A stretch of 64,000 bases of DNA, taken from a virus. Positions 41,285-50,700 of the stretch are shown piece after piece. Where the stretch lies: positions 1 through 64,000 of IMG/VR virus record IMGVR_UViG_3300032093_000074; one strand, written 5' to 3'. Both the position numbers and the translations under genes were made by a program. Within the stretch, counting starts at the first letter, position 1; each line of letters opens with the position of its first letter. The notes under the pieces were generated by a model that worked only from the letters and a program-made list of their open reading frames with translations, did no database searches and had not been told where the DNA came from.

Positions 41285-42921
41285 TGGCTACCCGCATCGT
41301 CGAATGGGACGACTTCACGGGCGGCTTCTATGTTGGGCCGTCAGCTACGAAGCAGCCCCGCAACACGTTCACCGGCGACAACGTGGCGGTCGCTATGGAC
41401 GACGCGACCCTGATCCCGATGTACGAGCCAACGCAGCTCACCCTGACCGGCACCGACACCGCCTCGGGCCTGATAAACAACACTGGCCTCACTGAGATCA
41501 GCAAGCCGGCCTGCTTGGACCGGATGATGGTGTTCACCGCCAAAACCGCGTCAGTTGCCTACCTGTATGCGATCAACACCGAGACTAGCGCCGTCACCCG
41601 TTTCACCCTCACGCTGGCAGGCAGCGTTGCCGATTTTGTTATCTCCACCCCAGTAATGATTAACAAACTGGGGAGCACCAACATTGACATCTACGTTCCT
41701 GGCGACCTCAACCGGATCATGCTTGTCGGCATTGGTGGAACCGGCACATTTGGCACCCAAGTCAACGTTGACATCACTGCGCTCATGACCGCGACCGGCC
41801 AAACGAGGCTCACCAACCTTGTCATTTGGGGAGCCCGGATGATCGGCTGGACAACCTCCGCATACCTGTTCTTCAGCGGAGCAGCAGCTTTCAGCACCAC
41901 ATGGGCGGCCACGAACTACATCATCATCGGATACGCCGAAGATTCCATCTCGACAATCACTGCCCGCAACTACGACCTGATCGTCGGCAAACCCTCCGGC
42001 TGGTTCTCCGTCACCGGCGTCCTCTCCTACTCGGCAGCAGTACGCCAGATCAACAACGGCCTCGGCGTCATCCCCACCGACCCCGTCGCCGAATGGAACA
42101 ACAGCGTCGTATTCAACGCTGACACCGGCACCGTCAACTACCCCGTCAACCTGTACACCGTCAACGGGGCCCGCGTCACCCCCATGATGTTCCAACGCTT
42201 CAGCACGTTGACCCAAGAGCTCAACATGTCCAAAGGCCCCCTCGGAACATTGCAGGTTTGCCTCACCAACCAAGACTCGTCGACCGCGCTGTCCGGCAGA
42301 ATGTGGCTTCTCAACCAGCAAAACCGTTGGACGAAAACGCAGATCCCGAACGTCACTGGCATCACCCCAGCGACCGGCACACTGTCCTACTACCCAGGCC
42401 TCGCCTACGTTTCGCGGAGCACCGTCTCCATCCAACGCCCCATCCTTGTCATGCAGGTCAGCAAAACTACAGCAGGGGCACTCAAGGTCGGCGTCCACAC
42501 CGTCAAGCTCCCCACCTTTGAACCAGGCCAGACAGCATCCCGCGCCCCGTCAACCGCTACCGCGCTCCTATCCGACTTCAGTTCGCAGGTCCCGATCACC
42601 GTCAAAGACGTATTCGTGGAAGTAGAAGTAGTCGAGCTGGAAACTGCTAGCGCCTACACAGCGGCCAGTTCCGTCGCGGTACGCACCAACATGAAATATC
42701 CCATTGGGGACCTTGCCGTATCGGTCGGTGACGTGTCGTCTACCAACATGACGACATCCATCACCAATAGCGACATCCCAGGCACCGGCACCCGTTTCAT
42801 GGGCCGTGTCTACCGTTTCAGGCCCGACAACCCTGGCTACGGCTACGGGATCGAGATCCAGATCACGTTCTCCGGCGTCAAGGTCCGGCGCGTCATGGCC
42901 GTCATTGAGGAATACAAGTGA
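41284..42921 (+). CDS. Tail nozzle-like protein (phage B)
   Basis: A 545-residue beta-rich protein immediately after the adaptor, starting ATRIVEWDDFTGGFYVGP. Repeated short strands and the KVRRVMAVIEEYK end (phage A: long beta-rich end before its collar gene) fit a tail nozzle. Position supports the call more than sequence. Confidence 0.6.
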   Translation: MATRIVEWDDFTGGFYVGPSATKQPRNTFTGDNVAVAMDDATLIPMYEPTQLTLTGTDTASGLINNTGLTEISKPACLDRMMVFTAKTASVAYLYAINTETSAVTRFTLTLAGSVADFVISTPVMINKLGSTNIDIYVPGDLNRIMLVGIGGTGTFGTQVNVDITALMTATGQTRLTNLVIWGARMIGWTTSAYLFFSGAAAFSTTWAATNYIIIGYAEDSISTITARNYDLIVGKPSGWFSVTGVLSYSAAVRQINNGLGVIPTDPVAEWNNSVVFNADTGTVNYPVNLYTVNGARVTPMMFQRFSTLTQELNMSKGPLGTLQVCLTNQDSSTALSGRMWLLNQQNRWTKTQIPNVTGITPATGTLSYYPGLAYVSRSTVSIQRPILVMQVSKTTAGALKVGVHTVKLPTFEPGQTASRAPSTATALLSDFSSQVPITVKDVFVEVEVVELETASAYTAASSVAVRTNMKYPIGDLAVSVGDVSSTNMTTSITNSDIPGTGTRFMGRVYRFRPDNPGYGYGIEIQITFSGVKVRRVMAVIEEYK

Positions 42922-43649
42922 CCGAAAGGTTCAACGCCAACTCCGAAGGCACCAACATCAGTTCGTCGGGCATTGGCCCCGCAGGCTCTGGCAGCAGCCT
43001 TGTCGCGTTGGGCCTCGGCCAAGGGCCAGGGCAGACCGCCAACAATCAGGAAAACAACCAGTTCGCCCAGTTTGAGTACCCGATTAAATGGGATGACGTC
43101 GCTAACGCCCTCGGCCGGCTCGGCGAGAAACAGAAGGTTGACGAGTTACTGGACGACATGTCGACCCGCGACCGCGTGTTGGAGGACTTTCTCAACACCA
43201 ACGTAGTGAATGGTATTGTCGCAGGATCGCGGGTGACCATTGACCGAGCCGCAGGCGTCGTCACAATCACCGCCACCGATCAGATCGCAGCTCTCGGCGC
43301 ATGGACAACTTTCACGCCAGGCCTCACTGGGCAGCTCGGCGGCGTCGCCACGATCACAAACAACGCATCGGCTTACATCAAGCTTGGGTCCATTGTCATT
43401 GCGCGGGCATCCTTCACAGCAACGTTTGCTGTAGCGCAATACCCCACAACGATGACGAACTTCCCGTTCAGCATCAAAGCAGCCGGCGCAGCAGGCACAA
43501 CCATCGGCACAGGCTACTCCCGTTTTGACATCACCATGTTTGCGCCAGCATCAGCAAGCACCACCGCCTCAATCACAATCAACCCCGGCACACCGTCAAA
43601 CCAGCTCGTTTGGAACACGACAGCAATCACCACCTACGAAGCCGCTTAG
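42918..43649 (+). CDS. Fibre protein (phage B)
   Basis: A 243-residue fibre. The N-terminus is Gly/Ser/Asn-rich, a helical segment with heptads follows (LGRLGEKQKVDELLDDMSTR), then GIVAGSRVTIDRAAGVVTIT, and a beta-rich tip from about 128 (W.TFTPGL...YIKLGSIVIARASFTATF...TYEAA). The tip resembles the tip of the phage A fibre at 697, so the two phages may bind related receptors. Starts at GTG overlapping the previous stop. Confidence 0.7.
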   Translation: MTERFNANSEGTNISSSGIGPAGSGSSLVALGLGQGPGQTANNQENNQFAQFEYPIKWDDVANALGRLGEKQKVDELLDDMSTRDRVLEDFLNTNVVNGIVAGSRVTIDRAAGVVTITATDQIAALGAWTTFTPGLTGQLGGVATITNNASAYIKLGSIVIARASFTATFAVAQYPTTMTNFPFSIKAAGAAGTTIGTGYSRFDITMFAPASASTTASITINPGTPSNQLVWNTTAITTYEAA

Positions 43650-43689
43650 CCCGTAGAAAAGTCCTCGCCTTTGTGCAACGATTACCCCC

Positions 43690-43920
43690 ATGTTGTTCAG
43701 GACAGCCTTCGTTGCCATCCTTTTCGCCGCCATCCTCGTCGCCTGCGGTGACCGCTACCGCTACCCCTGCCAAGACCCTGCTAACGCCAACACCCCAGCC
43801 TGCGCCGGCCTCGTCATCGCCCCGCCAACCACCTGCCCTACCCCGACCACGCTCCGCACCAAAAACAAGGCACTAGGCGTCACCGGCAGCACCATCTACG
43901 GGCCCGCAGCACCATGCTGA
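43690..43920 (+). CDS. Small lipoprotein, 76 aa
   Basis: Signal peptide with a lipobox (FAAILVAC, Cys near residue 19) followed by a Pro/Thr/Cys-rich outer part. It would be lipid-anchored outside the membrane. It could be part of lysis (outer spanin-like) or superinfection exclusion. It overlaps the next gene by seven bases. Confidence 0.65.
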   Translation: MLFRTAFVAILFAAILVACGDRYRYPCQDPANANTPACAGLVIAPPTTCPTPTTLRTKNKALGVTGSTIYGPAAPC

Positions 43921-44198
43921 ACCGCGACCGAACCCGCCTCACCCCCGAGGATCTCAACGCTCGACTCCGATTCGCAGTCGGCCTCACCCTCGCCGGAGTC
44001 CTCGCCTTCACAATGGGCGCTGTGCTCTACTCGTTGATCTACGTTACGCAGCCAATGGAGCAAAGCCCCAACGACAAAGCGTTCTTCGATCTCATCACCC
44101 CGATAGCCACGTTCCTCGTAGGCACCCTGTCAGGCGTGATGGTCGCTGGCAATAACAACCGGAAGGACAAAACCAATGAAACTGACAGCAGCACATAA
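43914..44198 (+). CDS. Two-helix membrane protein, 94 aa
   Basis: Charged N-terminus (LNRDRTRLTPEDLNARL), a transmembrane helix (AVGLTLAGVLAFTMGAVLYS), a loop (QPMEQSPNDK), a second helix (ITPIATFLVGTLSGVMVAG) and a hydrophilic tail. The layout is holin- or holin-partner-like. It lies before another small membrane protein and the peptidase. Confidence 0.6.
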   Translation: MLNRDRTRLTPEDLNARLRFAVGLTLAGVLAFTMGAVLYSLIYVTQPMEQSPNDKAFFDLITPIATFLVGTLSGVMVAGNNNRKDKTNETDSST

Positions 44199-44382
44199 AG
44201 CCCTAGTGGCCTCCTACGCCCGATCCGTAGTCGGAGCTGGCGTCGCCGCCTACATCGCTTCCGGCCAAGACTGGAAAGCCGCCCTCAACGCCCTGTGGGC
44301 TGCCGCGCTGCCAGTCATCATGCGCTACCTGAACCCCGCCGACACCGCGTTCGGAAAGGGCTCAGCCAATGGCAACGGGTAA
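44176..44382 (+). CDS. Holin-like small membrane protein (phage B)
   Basis: A 68-residue protein with SVVGAGVAAYIASG and ALNALWAAALPVIMRYL segments around a charged turn. It overlaps the peptidase start. Size, Gly/Ala content and position parallel the phage A protein at 6,348. Confidence 0.6.
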   Translation: MKLTAAHKALVASYARSVVGAGVAAYIASGQDWKAALNALWAAALPVIMRYLNPADTAFGKGSANGNG

Positions 44383-44962
44383 GCAGCCGCTGCGTCGCAA
44401 ACTCCGGCTCGCCGTCGGGAAAAACAAAGGCATCCCAGCCCGGAGCCTTGTCATCCCAAAAGAGTTAGAAAAATACCCGAGAGGCGAAATCCCCGAGGAA
44501 TACCTGAAGAAAGTCAAAACCGGCGGGAAGCTCTACCACCACGCCGCCGACGCCTTCAACAACATGTACGACCATGCGATGTCCGAAGGGATCAAGTTCC
44601 GTAACATCGGCGACTACCGCCCCAAAGCCCAAGTCGAGGCCCTGTTTCTTCAGCGGTACAGCCTCAAAGATCAGGGACGCAAACCGCAGATCACTCGCAA
44701 ATACCAAGGCAAAACATGGTATTTGAAGCCTGGCATGGCCCCGTCTGCGTCACCCGATAGCGGAAGCCCCCACGATGTCGGCGTCGCCATTGACCTCGGC
44801 GAAGACAAGAAAGGCCAGCTGGTGCCCCTCACCGAAAAGGCCCGCCTCTGGTTGTGCGCCAACGCCCCGGCTTACGGCTTCACACTTCAAAGCCTGCCCT
44901 ACCTAGACAACGGGCAAGCCAACCCCGAACACGAATGGTGGCATTGGCAGTGGGCGAAATGA
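44369..44962 (+). CDS. M15-family peptidase endolysin (phage B)
   Basis: A 197-residue murein peptidase: SPHDVGVAIDLGED near 131-144 and HEWWHWQWAK at the end provide the His/Asp/His zinc ligands. The VIPKELEKYPRGEIP start parallels LIPGELEKFPNGDIP in phage A (7,933), showing common descent. It cleaves peptide crosslinks in host murein at lysis. Confidence 0.85.
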   Translation: MATGKQPLRRKLRLAVGKNKGIPARSLVIPKELEKYPRGEIPEEYLKKVKTGGKLYHHAADAFNNMYDHAMSEGIKFRNIGDYRPKAQVEALFLQRYSLKDQGRKPQITRKYQGKTWYLKPGMAPSASPDSGSPHDVGVAIDLGEDKKGQLVPLTEKARLWLCANAPAYGFTLQSLPYLDNGQANPEHEWWHWQWAK

Positions 44963-45210
44963 ACGCCGCATGGTCTGCTATTGTAGTAGCAGTCATAGGC
45001 GGCCCCCTGATGTGGCTGTTGTATCGCTTGGATAGGCGCAACACTCAGCAACACGGCGAGTCAATCAAAATCATCCAAGAGGTTCAACGCGACGTGAAAG
45101 ACGTAAAAGGCGACATGCACGACGTCAAAGCTGACGTACGCGATTTGAAGTCTGACGTGCGACGCCTCGACAAAACCGTCAAGCCCACCAGGATCAAGAA
45201 AACCGCCTGA
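44959..45210 (+). CDS. Membrane-anchored coiled-coil protein (phage B)
   Basis: An N-terminal transmembrane segment (AIVVAVIGGPLMWLLY) is followed by DVKDVKGDMHDVKADVRDLK, a heptad-like repeat with Val/Leu every third to fourth residue. It is the counterpart of 8,686 in phage A, also right after the peptidase. Possible lysis accessory. Confidence 0.65.
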   Translation: MNAAWSAIVVAVIGGPLMWLLYRLDRRNTQQHGESIKIIQEVQRDVKDVKGDMHDVKADVRDLKSDVRRLDKTVKPTRIKKTA

Positions 45211-46007
45211 TGTCCGCGTCGTCCGACTACCTCGCCGCGCTGGAAAAGCTTGCCAAAGACAGCTACGACGCTAAGCAGGCGCAGCTCGCCCAGCAGCTCA
45301 AAGCCGGCGCTTCAGGCACGTTCGCCAAAGACGAATCCGGTAAGACCACCTACACCCCTGGCACCACCGGCGTCCTTGACGTCGGGTACCAGCGTGGCAA
45401 AGAACGGCTGTCAGCAGGCGCGGAAGCAGCAGGGATGCTCCGTTCGGGGCAGGCAGCTGTCGGTCAGCAGAACCTCGCCGGCGACTACTACCAGTCGGTC
45501 ATGGACCTGTACAACCAGATCGCAGGCCAAGAGGCGACGAACACCGCCGACTACAACAAGCAGCTCGCCGACTACCGGATCAAGTACGGCACCGTCCCCG
45601 AACCCGCTCGGGATACAACCGCCGACAGCGGCAACCGCATGACACTGCCGCCAGGCACATCGACCGCGATGCCGGCCCCGTCGTTCACCCCAGCGACACA
45701 GGCACAGGCCCCTGGCGTCAACAAGGCTACGCGCACCGGCGTCAACCTTGACCAGCAGGTCGGGGCAACCTTGTTCGGGTCACAGGGCCCTTACAGCACT
45801 GGCGACGCGACAGTCCAGCAGGCGATCAACGACGTATTCAGCGGCCGCACAATGGCCCCTGCTCCCGCCCCTGCCCCACGTCCTGCCGCTCCGCGCACAC
45901 CGACGCCACCCAAAGCGCCAACGGCCCCCAAGCCACCCACACCACCGAAGCCACCGACACCGCCCAAGCCCCCAGCAGCTAAAACCCCAGCAAAGAAGCT
46001 CCGCTAA
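45210..46007 (+). CDS. Virion protein with Pro-rich C-terminus, 265 aa
   Basis: The N-terminal part is helical (YLAALEKLAKDSYDAKQAQL, LAGDYYQSVMDLYNQIAG), the middle is flexible, and the end is a Pro/Lys/Ala repeat (PPKPPTPPKPPTPPK). In short-tailed phages similar proteins are found with internal core proteins. Overlaps its neighbours by one base. Confidence 0.5.
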   Translation: MSASSDYLAALEKLAKDSYDAKQAQLAQQLKAGASGTFAKDESGKTTYTPGTTGVLDVGYQRGKERLSAGAEAAGMLRSGQAAVGQQNLAGDYYQSVMDLYNQIAGQEATNTADYNKQLADYRIKYGTVPEPARDTTADSGNRMTLPPGTSTAMPAPSFTPATQAQAPGVNKATRTGVNLDQQVGATLFGSQGPYSTGDATVQQAINDVFSGRTMAPAPAPAPRPAAPRTPTPPKAPTAPKPPTPPKPPTPPKPPAAKTPAKKLR

Positions 46008-46492
46008 TGGCATTTAACCCTTTGACGAACCTCGCCGAAACCGGCGTAGCTAACTTGAAGCGCCGGCGCGGCGAAGTTGGTGGCATCGCAGAAGCGGTCA
46101 ACCCGACGCTCCGTGGCATTGAAACCGCATCAGGCATGGTCCCTGGCGCAAACGTGCTGCAAGCCAACTTGCGGAATGTAGACGCGCTTGCCCCACAGCA
46201 GGCGTATATGGAGTCGCAGGCCTCAAGCCTGCCGAACTACGTCAACGCTGCCCGCGCCTACCAAAAGTTCTTGGAAGACGAAGCTGAGAAGAAACGCAAA
46301 GCGGGGAGCGGCAGCGGCGATGGTGTGGGCGGTATGGGCATGACCGGCAACGAACAGCCAGACTTCAACCTGCCAGATCCAACCGACTACATGGCGGTTA
46401 TAAACGCGATCATTGACGCTCGCCGACGCCTTGGAACCGGACGCCGCTCAACATACACTCCCTCAACCTCACGAATGGCGAGCGAATACTGA
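46007..46492 (+). CDS. Virion-associated protein, 161 aa
   Basis: A mixed protein with a helical first half (GNAVNPTLR-like turn, ASSLPNYVNAARAYQKFLED) and a Gly-rich middle (GSGSGDGVGGMGM). Its stop overlaps the next start. Likely internal virion component; no family recognised. Confidence 0.5.
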   Translation: MAFNPLTNLAETGVANLKRRRGEVGGIAEAVNPTLRGIETASGMVPGANVLQANLRNVDALAPQQAYMESQASSLPNYVNAARAYQKFLEDEAEKKRKAGSGSGDGVGGMGMTGNEQPDFNLPDPTDYMAVINAIIDARRRLGTGRRSTYTPSTSRMASEY

Positions 46493-47700
46493 TGGTTATT
46501 TCACGGCAGAAACTGATCGAGAAGGCAACAGGCGCAGCCCCCGTCGAACCCGAATCACCGTTGGCGAGCCCATATGGCAAAGCCCTGCTCAACACTCTCC
46601 CGACACCGGCGTCGTACACCGACTTCCTTGGCGCAACAAACCTCGCCACCCCAGCCCCGATGGGCCAAGGCCTGTCCAGCAAGGGCAAGTACGGCGGCTT
46701 CTACACCACCAGCGACCTTGAAACAGCGATCAGAGGCGAGGCAGAACAACGCAACGCGGCGTCTAACGCTTGGGCCGAGAGCCTGCGTAACCTTGCGGCC
46801 AAGGCAACCGGCACGTCCCGCCAAACAGGGCGGAATCGGTACATGGCCGAGGACATCGGCGAGCTCGGCGGGTACGCACGGGAAGTGTTCCCCACCAGCC
46901 TGCGGGCCCCAGCAAAAGCCTTGTTCGGAGGCTACGACGCGCCTGAACAGACGATGGCACCAGCCGAACGACGCGCAGAAGAACAGACATACGGCGCACT
47001 CGCAGGCGAAACCCTGCGCCAGAAAGTGGGCGCGGAAGAAACAGCTTCAATGGTCGAGGACACCCCGATGTCCGTCTACGCACGGGCCGTGGCCACCCAA
47101 CGCTACGGCATGAACCCCGCACTGGCCGCCGGCATCTTCGGCACCGAATATGACGTGGAATCTGCAAAGGCGCTCCGCGACCAGCAAGCTTTGCAGTCTG
47201 GATTCGTGGACTACGCCGAGTACGAGCGGGTCATGCAAGAACAAGAAGCTGCCGAAGAAGACGTACTTGACCGCGCACTGGGGACAGGCGATGTCGGTTC
47301 AATCGACGCCGCGATGGCAGAATACGACCTGGAACCAGCGCAGTTGCCGAAACAAGCCCGTGATTTGTATTACTTGGGCAAGTCTTCGCAAGCCCTCGGC
47401 TTTAGTGCCTCCAGGTTGCCGACGGAAACGGGCATGACCCCCGACGAAATCTACGCAACGATTGCCGACCCCAACCTGGGCCCACAACTCCAGCTCGACC
47501 TTGACGAAATCCAGGCCCTTATCAACGATGGCGACGACGCCGGTGCTTACAATTACGTCGACACCCGAATCCGCGACGCGCAAACGGAACCTATTGGGCG
47601 CATCCTTAGCGCCTACGTCACCCGCATCCTTAAATCAGCTCGGAACCCAGCCCAAAGTGCGTTGCAATTGCAGCGTACAGGACGCCTCATCGGCAAGTAA
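46492..47700 (+). CDS. Internal virion protein, 402 aa
   Basis: Helical protein with Ala/Glu/Arg-rich regions (ERRAEEQTYGALAGETLRQ, ERVMQEQEAAEEDVLDRAL) and a basic C-terminus. It occupies the place before the giant protein, comparable to the internal proteins near 29,209-32,083 in phage A. No catalytic motif is visible. Confidence 0.5.
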   Translation: MVISRQKLIEKATGAAPVEPESPLASPYGKALLNTLPTPASYTDFLGATNLATPAPMGQGLSSKGKYGGFYTTSDLETAIRGEAEQRNAASNAWAESLRNLAAKATGTSRQTGRNRYMAEDIGELGGYAREVFPTSLRAPAKALFGGYDAPEQTMAPAERRAEEQTYGALAGETLRQKVGAEETASMVEDTPMSVYARAVATQRYGMNPALAAGIFGTEYDVESAKALRDQQALQSGFVDYAEYERVMQEQEAAEEDVLDRALGTGDVGSIDAAMAEYDLEPAQLPKQARDLYYLGKSSQALGFSASRLPTETGMTPDEIYATIADPNLGPQLQLDLDEIQALINDGDDAGAYNYVDTRIRDAQTEPIGRILSAYVTRILKSARNPAQSALQLQRTGRLIGK

Positions 47701-47709
47701 AGTCTACGC

Positions 47710-50700
47710 ATGGCCCAGTACACGCCGCCCCCCACCGCCCTGCCTGTTGGGCCGGAAGGGGGGAAAGGTAAGAAGCGTCTTAAGCCTCTGACCACTGGCC
47801 CCGCCGCCCCGCCAGCACAACCAGTCACCACGGTCCCAACGGTCCCTGGGTCTGCGCCACAGTTGCGGCCACCAGTTGCCCCCGCAAAAAAAGAAGACGA
47901 AGGCGAATGGTCTTGGGAAAATGTTGGCAAAGCTTTCAGTCCACAGAAATCTGCCGACTTCTTGGCCAACGCCATTATTGCGGCCCCCGCAGCTGTCTTC
48001 GGCCTTGGCACGGGGCTGTTCAAGGGCGGGGATAAAAAAGGGACAGAAGGCGGCAGCCTGTCGATCCCAACAAAGGTCTTCCAAGCTCTTTTGGGGACGT
48101 CCTTCGGTCCCATCGCTTTAAGCGAAACTGGCGAAGAATACTCCGAATCTCTTGCTAATACTTTTACTGGCAAAAATATCCGTCTTGCTGGGCAAGCGAT
48201 CAAACGCGGCGAAACACCGCTCCCATACCTTATGGAAGACGCAGGTAACGCTGCGATTGTTTTGGGCGGTACAGGAGCCGTGCTGAAGGGAGCTAGCGCC
48301 GGCGGCCGCATTTCGGCAGCAGGGGCTGCCCGTCTCAATCGTGTTGGCGCAAAGGTCAGCAAGGCAGCCAATGTTGCTGACTGGATTGGCGATGCCCCGA
48401 TTCGTTTGCCCATCGAAGCAGTCAGCAAATCCGTTAGCACAGCGGGCAAATACGGGCGTTACAAAGCTAATAATCTCCGCGCCGAAGCAGCCCGGCGCGA
48501 GGCGCTTGACCCGATGGACCCCGAGGTCATGAGCAAACGAGCAAAAGCGAACCGGCTTGAAGCCCGTTGGGGTAAAGAAATTGATCGTGGCGGGATAGTG
48601 ACCGTCGTAACCCAAAAGTTGCTTGGCACCGGCGTTGGCAGGGCTGTCCTTAGAGCGAACAAAAACGGCACAAAGATCGTTCGTGAAATGACTGAAGTAG
48701 CGGACAAGCCCTTGTTTTGGGAAGACCTCGGGCCAATGACGCCCGAAGAAAATCAAGCAGTCTTCGCAATCATCAATGGCCGGGCTGCGCTGATTGAGGA
48801 AGTCGCCCAACGAACCGGGCAAAGCGTTGAGTACATCGCCGAAATTGGGCGGTACAACTTCGAGCCAGGCTATTCGTTGACGCCAGCAGGGGCCCGCATG
48901 GCATCCGATTATCTCAATGGCCGCCTGTCCCCCCAGCAAAGTTCACGCATCCAGGATGCTGCCCAAAAAGTGTCGGCACGTTTGGAAATCCAAACCGAGC
49001 AGGCCCGTGGGGGGTATGGCCGCAAAACCCCACTGACCCCTTCGTACGATATTCCGTTCCCTAGCCCCGACAAGTTCGCGGATGCGATGGCCCGCATTGG
49101 TCGCTCCGACGTAGCAGAAGAAATCGGGGCGTTGTATGAATCAGGCTTCTTCAGCGATCTCCAAGATCCGCGTGTCATTGAATACATGAGGGCCCGAGTT
49201 GAGGCAGCGCCAGAATCCGTGGCCCTTGACTCGACGCTGTACCCACCCAAAGAGCGCAACAACGTCGAGTTTTACAAACGCGTCCGAGAGGCCCTACTCG
49301 CTCAAGGCGAAGCGACTATTGCTGGCTTCCCCCGGCCGCCAGGCGACATGGGCGGCCCGTCAACGGGTGTCCCGCCGCAAGACTTTTATACAACCAACAA
49401 ATATCCTGGCGACCTCGTTCGGACCCCAGCACAGAACATCAAACGCAGTATCAAAATCTTGGAGCGTTTGCGTGGCAAGAATCGCAAACTGGCCGAACAG
49501 ATTGTCGACGCCGAGCTGCGTATCCGCAAGCTTGAGTTCATAGTCATCAAAGCCCAATACAAAATCGGGCAGCTTGCCGGCTACTACACCGACGCTGACG
49601 GCAACCTCGTCAGCCCGGATTCCCCGGAAGCCACCAACTATGTGCCTGGCATGTTGGAAAAACTCCAAGCCGAACGCAATCGGCTCAAAGCAATCGACGA
49701 CGAAATGCGGGCTACGCAATCCGACAGCACTGTCGTCAACGGGGTCATTGTCAACCGCGAACTTGTAGAAGAAAATCTTGCTGTCGTCGAAGATGGCATT
49801 GCTGCTGTTGAGGCTGGCATTGCGGAGCTCGAAGACCAAATCGACACCGCAACCGCAGAAATCGACGCCGAAGAAGGCCGCCAGATCGACGCTGGTGACC
49901 AGCTCGATGAAGCGGGGGAGAACCCTGATGAGATCATCGCGGCGGCCAAAGCCGACGTTGAAGAAATCCCTGGCGACCCGGACGCCTACTCCGAACTAGC
50001 TCCGACCGACGAGCAGATCGCCGCGCTGCAAGATGAAATCCTCGACTTGGAATCGGCGATCAGCACGAACGTGGTCGACCTGCGAAAACTCGACATAGAG
50101 ATCACTAACGCCAAGCTCACCCGTGATGACGCCAGCAAAACGGTTGAACCGGAAACCTTGGCCGCAGCCCCGGCAGCCGAAGGCTTCATTTCCGCTGACC
50201 AACTACTTGCGATTCTTGAAAAGGCTGTCGCAGATAAAACGCTTCCAGCAGAAGTCATCGACGACGTCAAACAACATCTCGACACAACCTATGTAGCCCC
50301 GACAAAAGACAAAGAGATTGCCAAAGCAGCAGACGAGGTCCTGTTGTCTGCAAAAAACGGCGGGTACAGAAACTCCGGCGGCTACCCCGCATTGGTTTCT
50401 AACGTCAATGGCGAACTTTGGTTCAGTAACGGCTACATGGCAACGAAAATCCCCGGTGGCTCCAAAGCAGCAGAACTGTTCAAAGAACCTGGCAGGTACA
50501 CCGACCCGTGGGGACAGACCCTCGGGTTCAAAACTGTCGGCGGCCGCACAACTATGGAGCGCACGATAGGCGACACGACCTATCGCATCGAAGAAAACGT
50601 CGTTGGCAAAACTAAAGACGGCAAAGACAAGAAAAAATACACGTTGTCGCAACTCGACGCGGACGGAAATGTCGTTGCGGGGACGCAGCAGACGTACGGT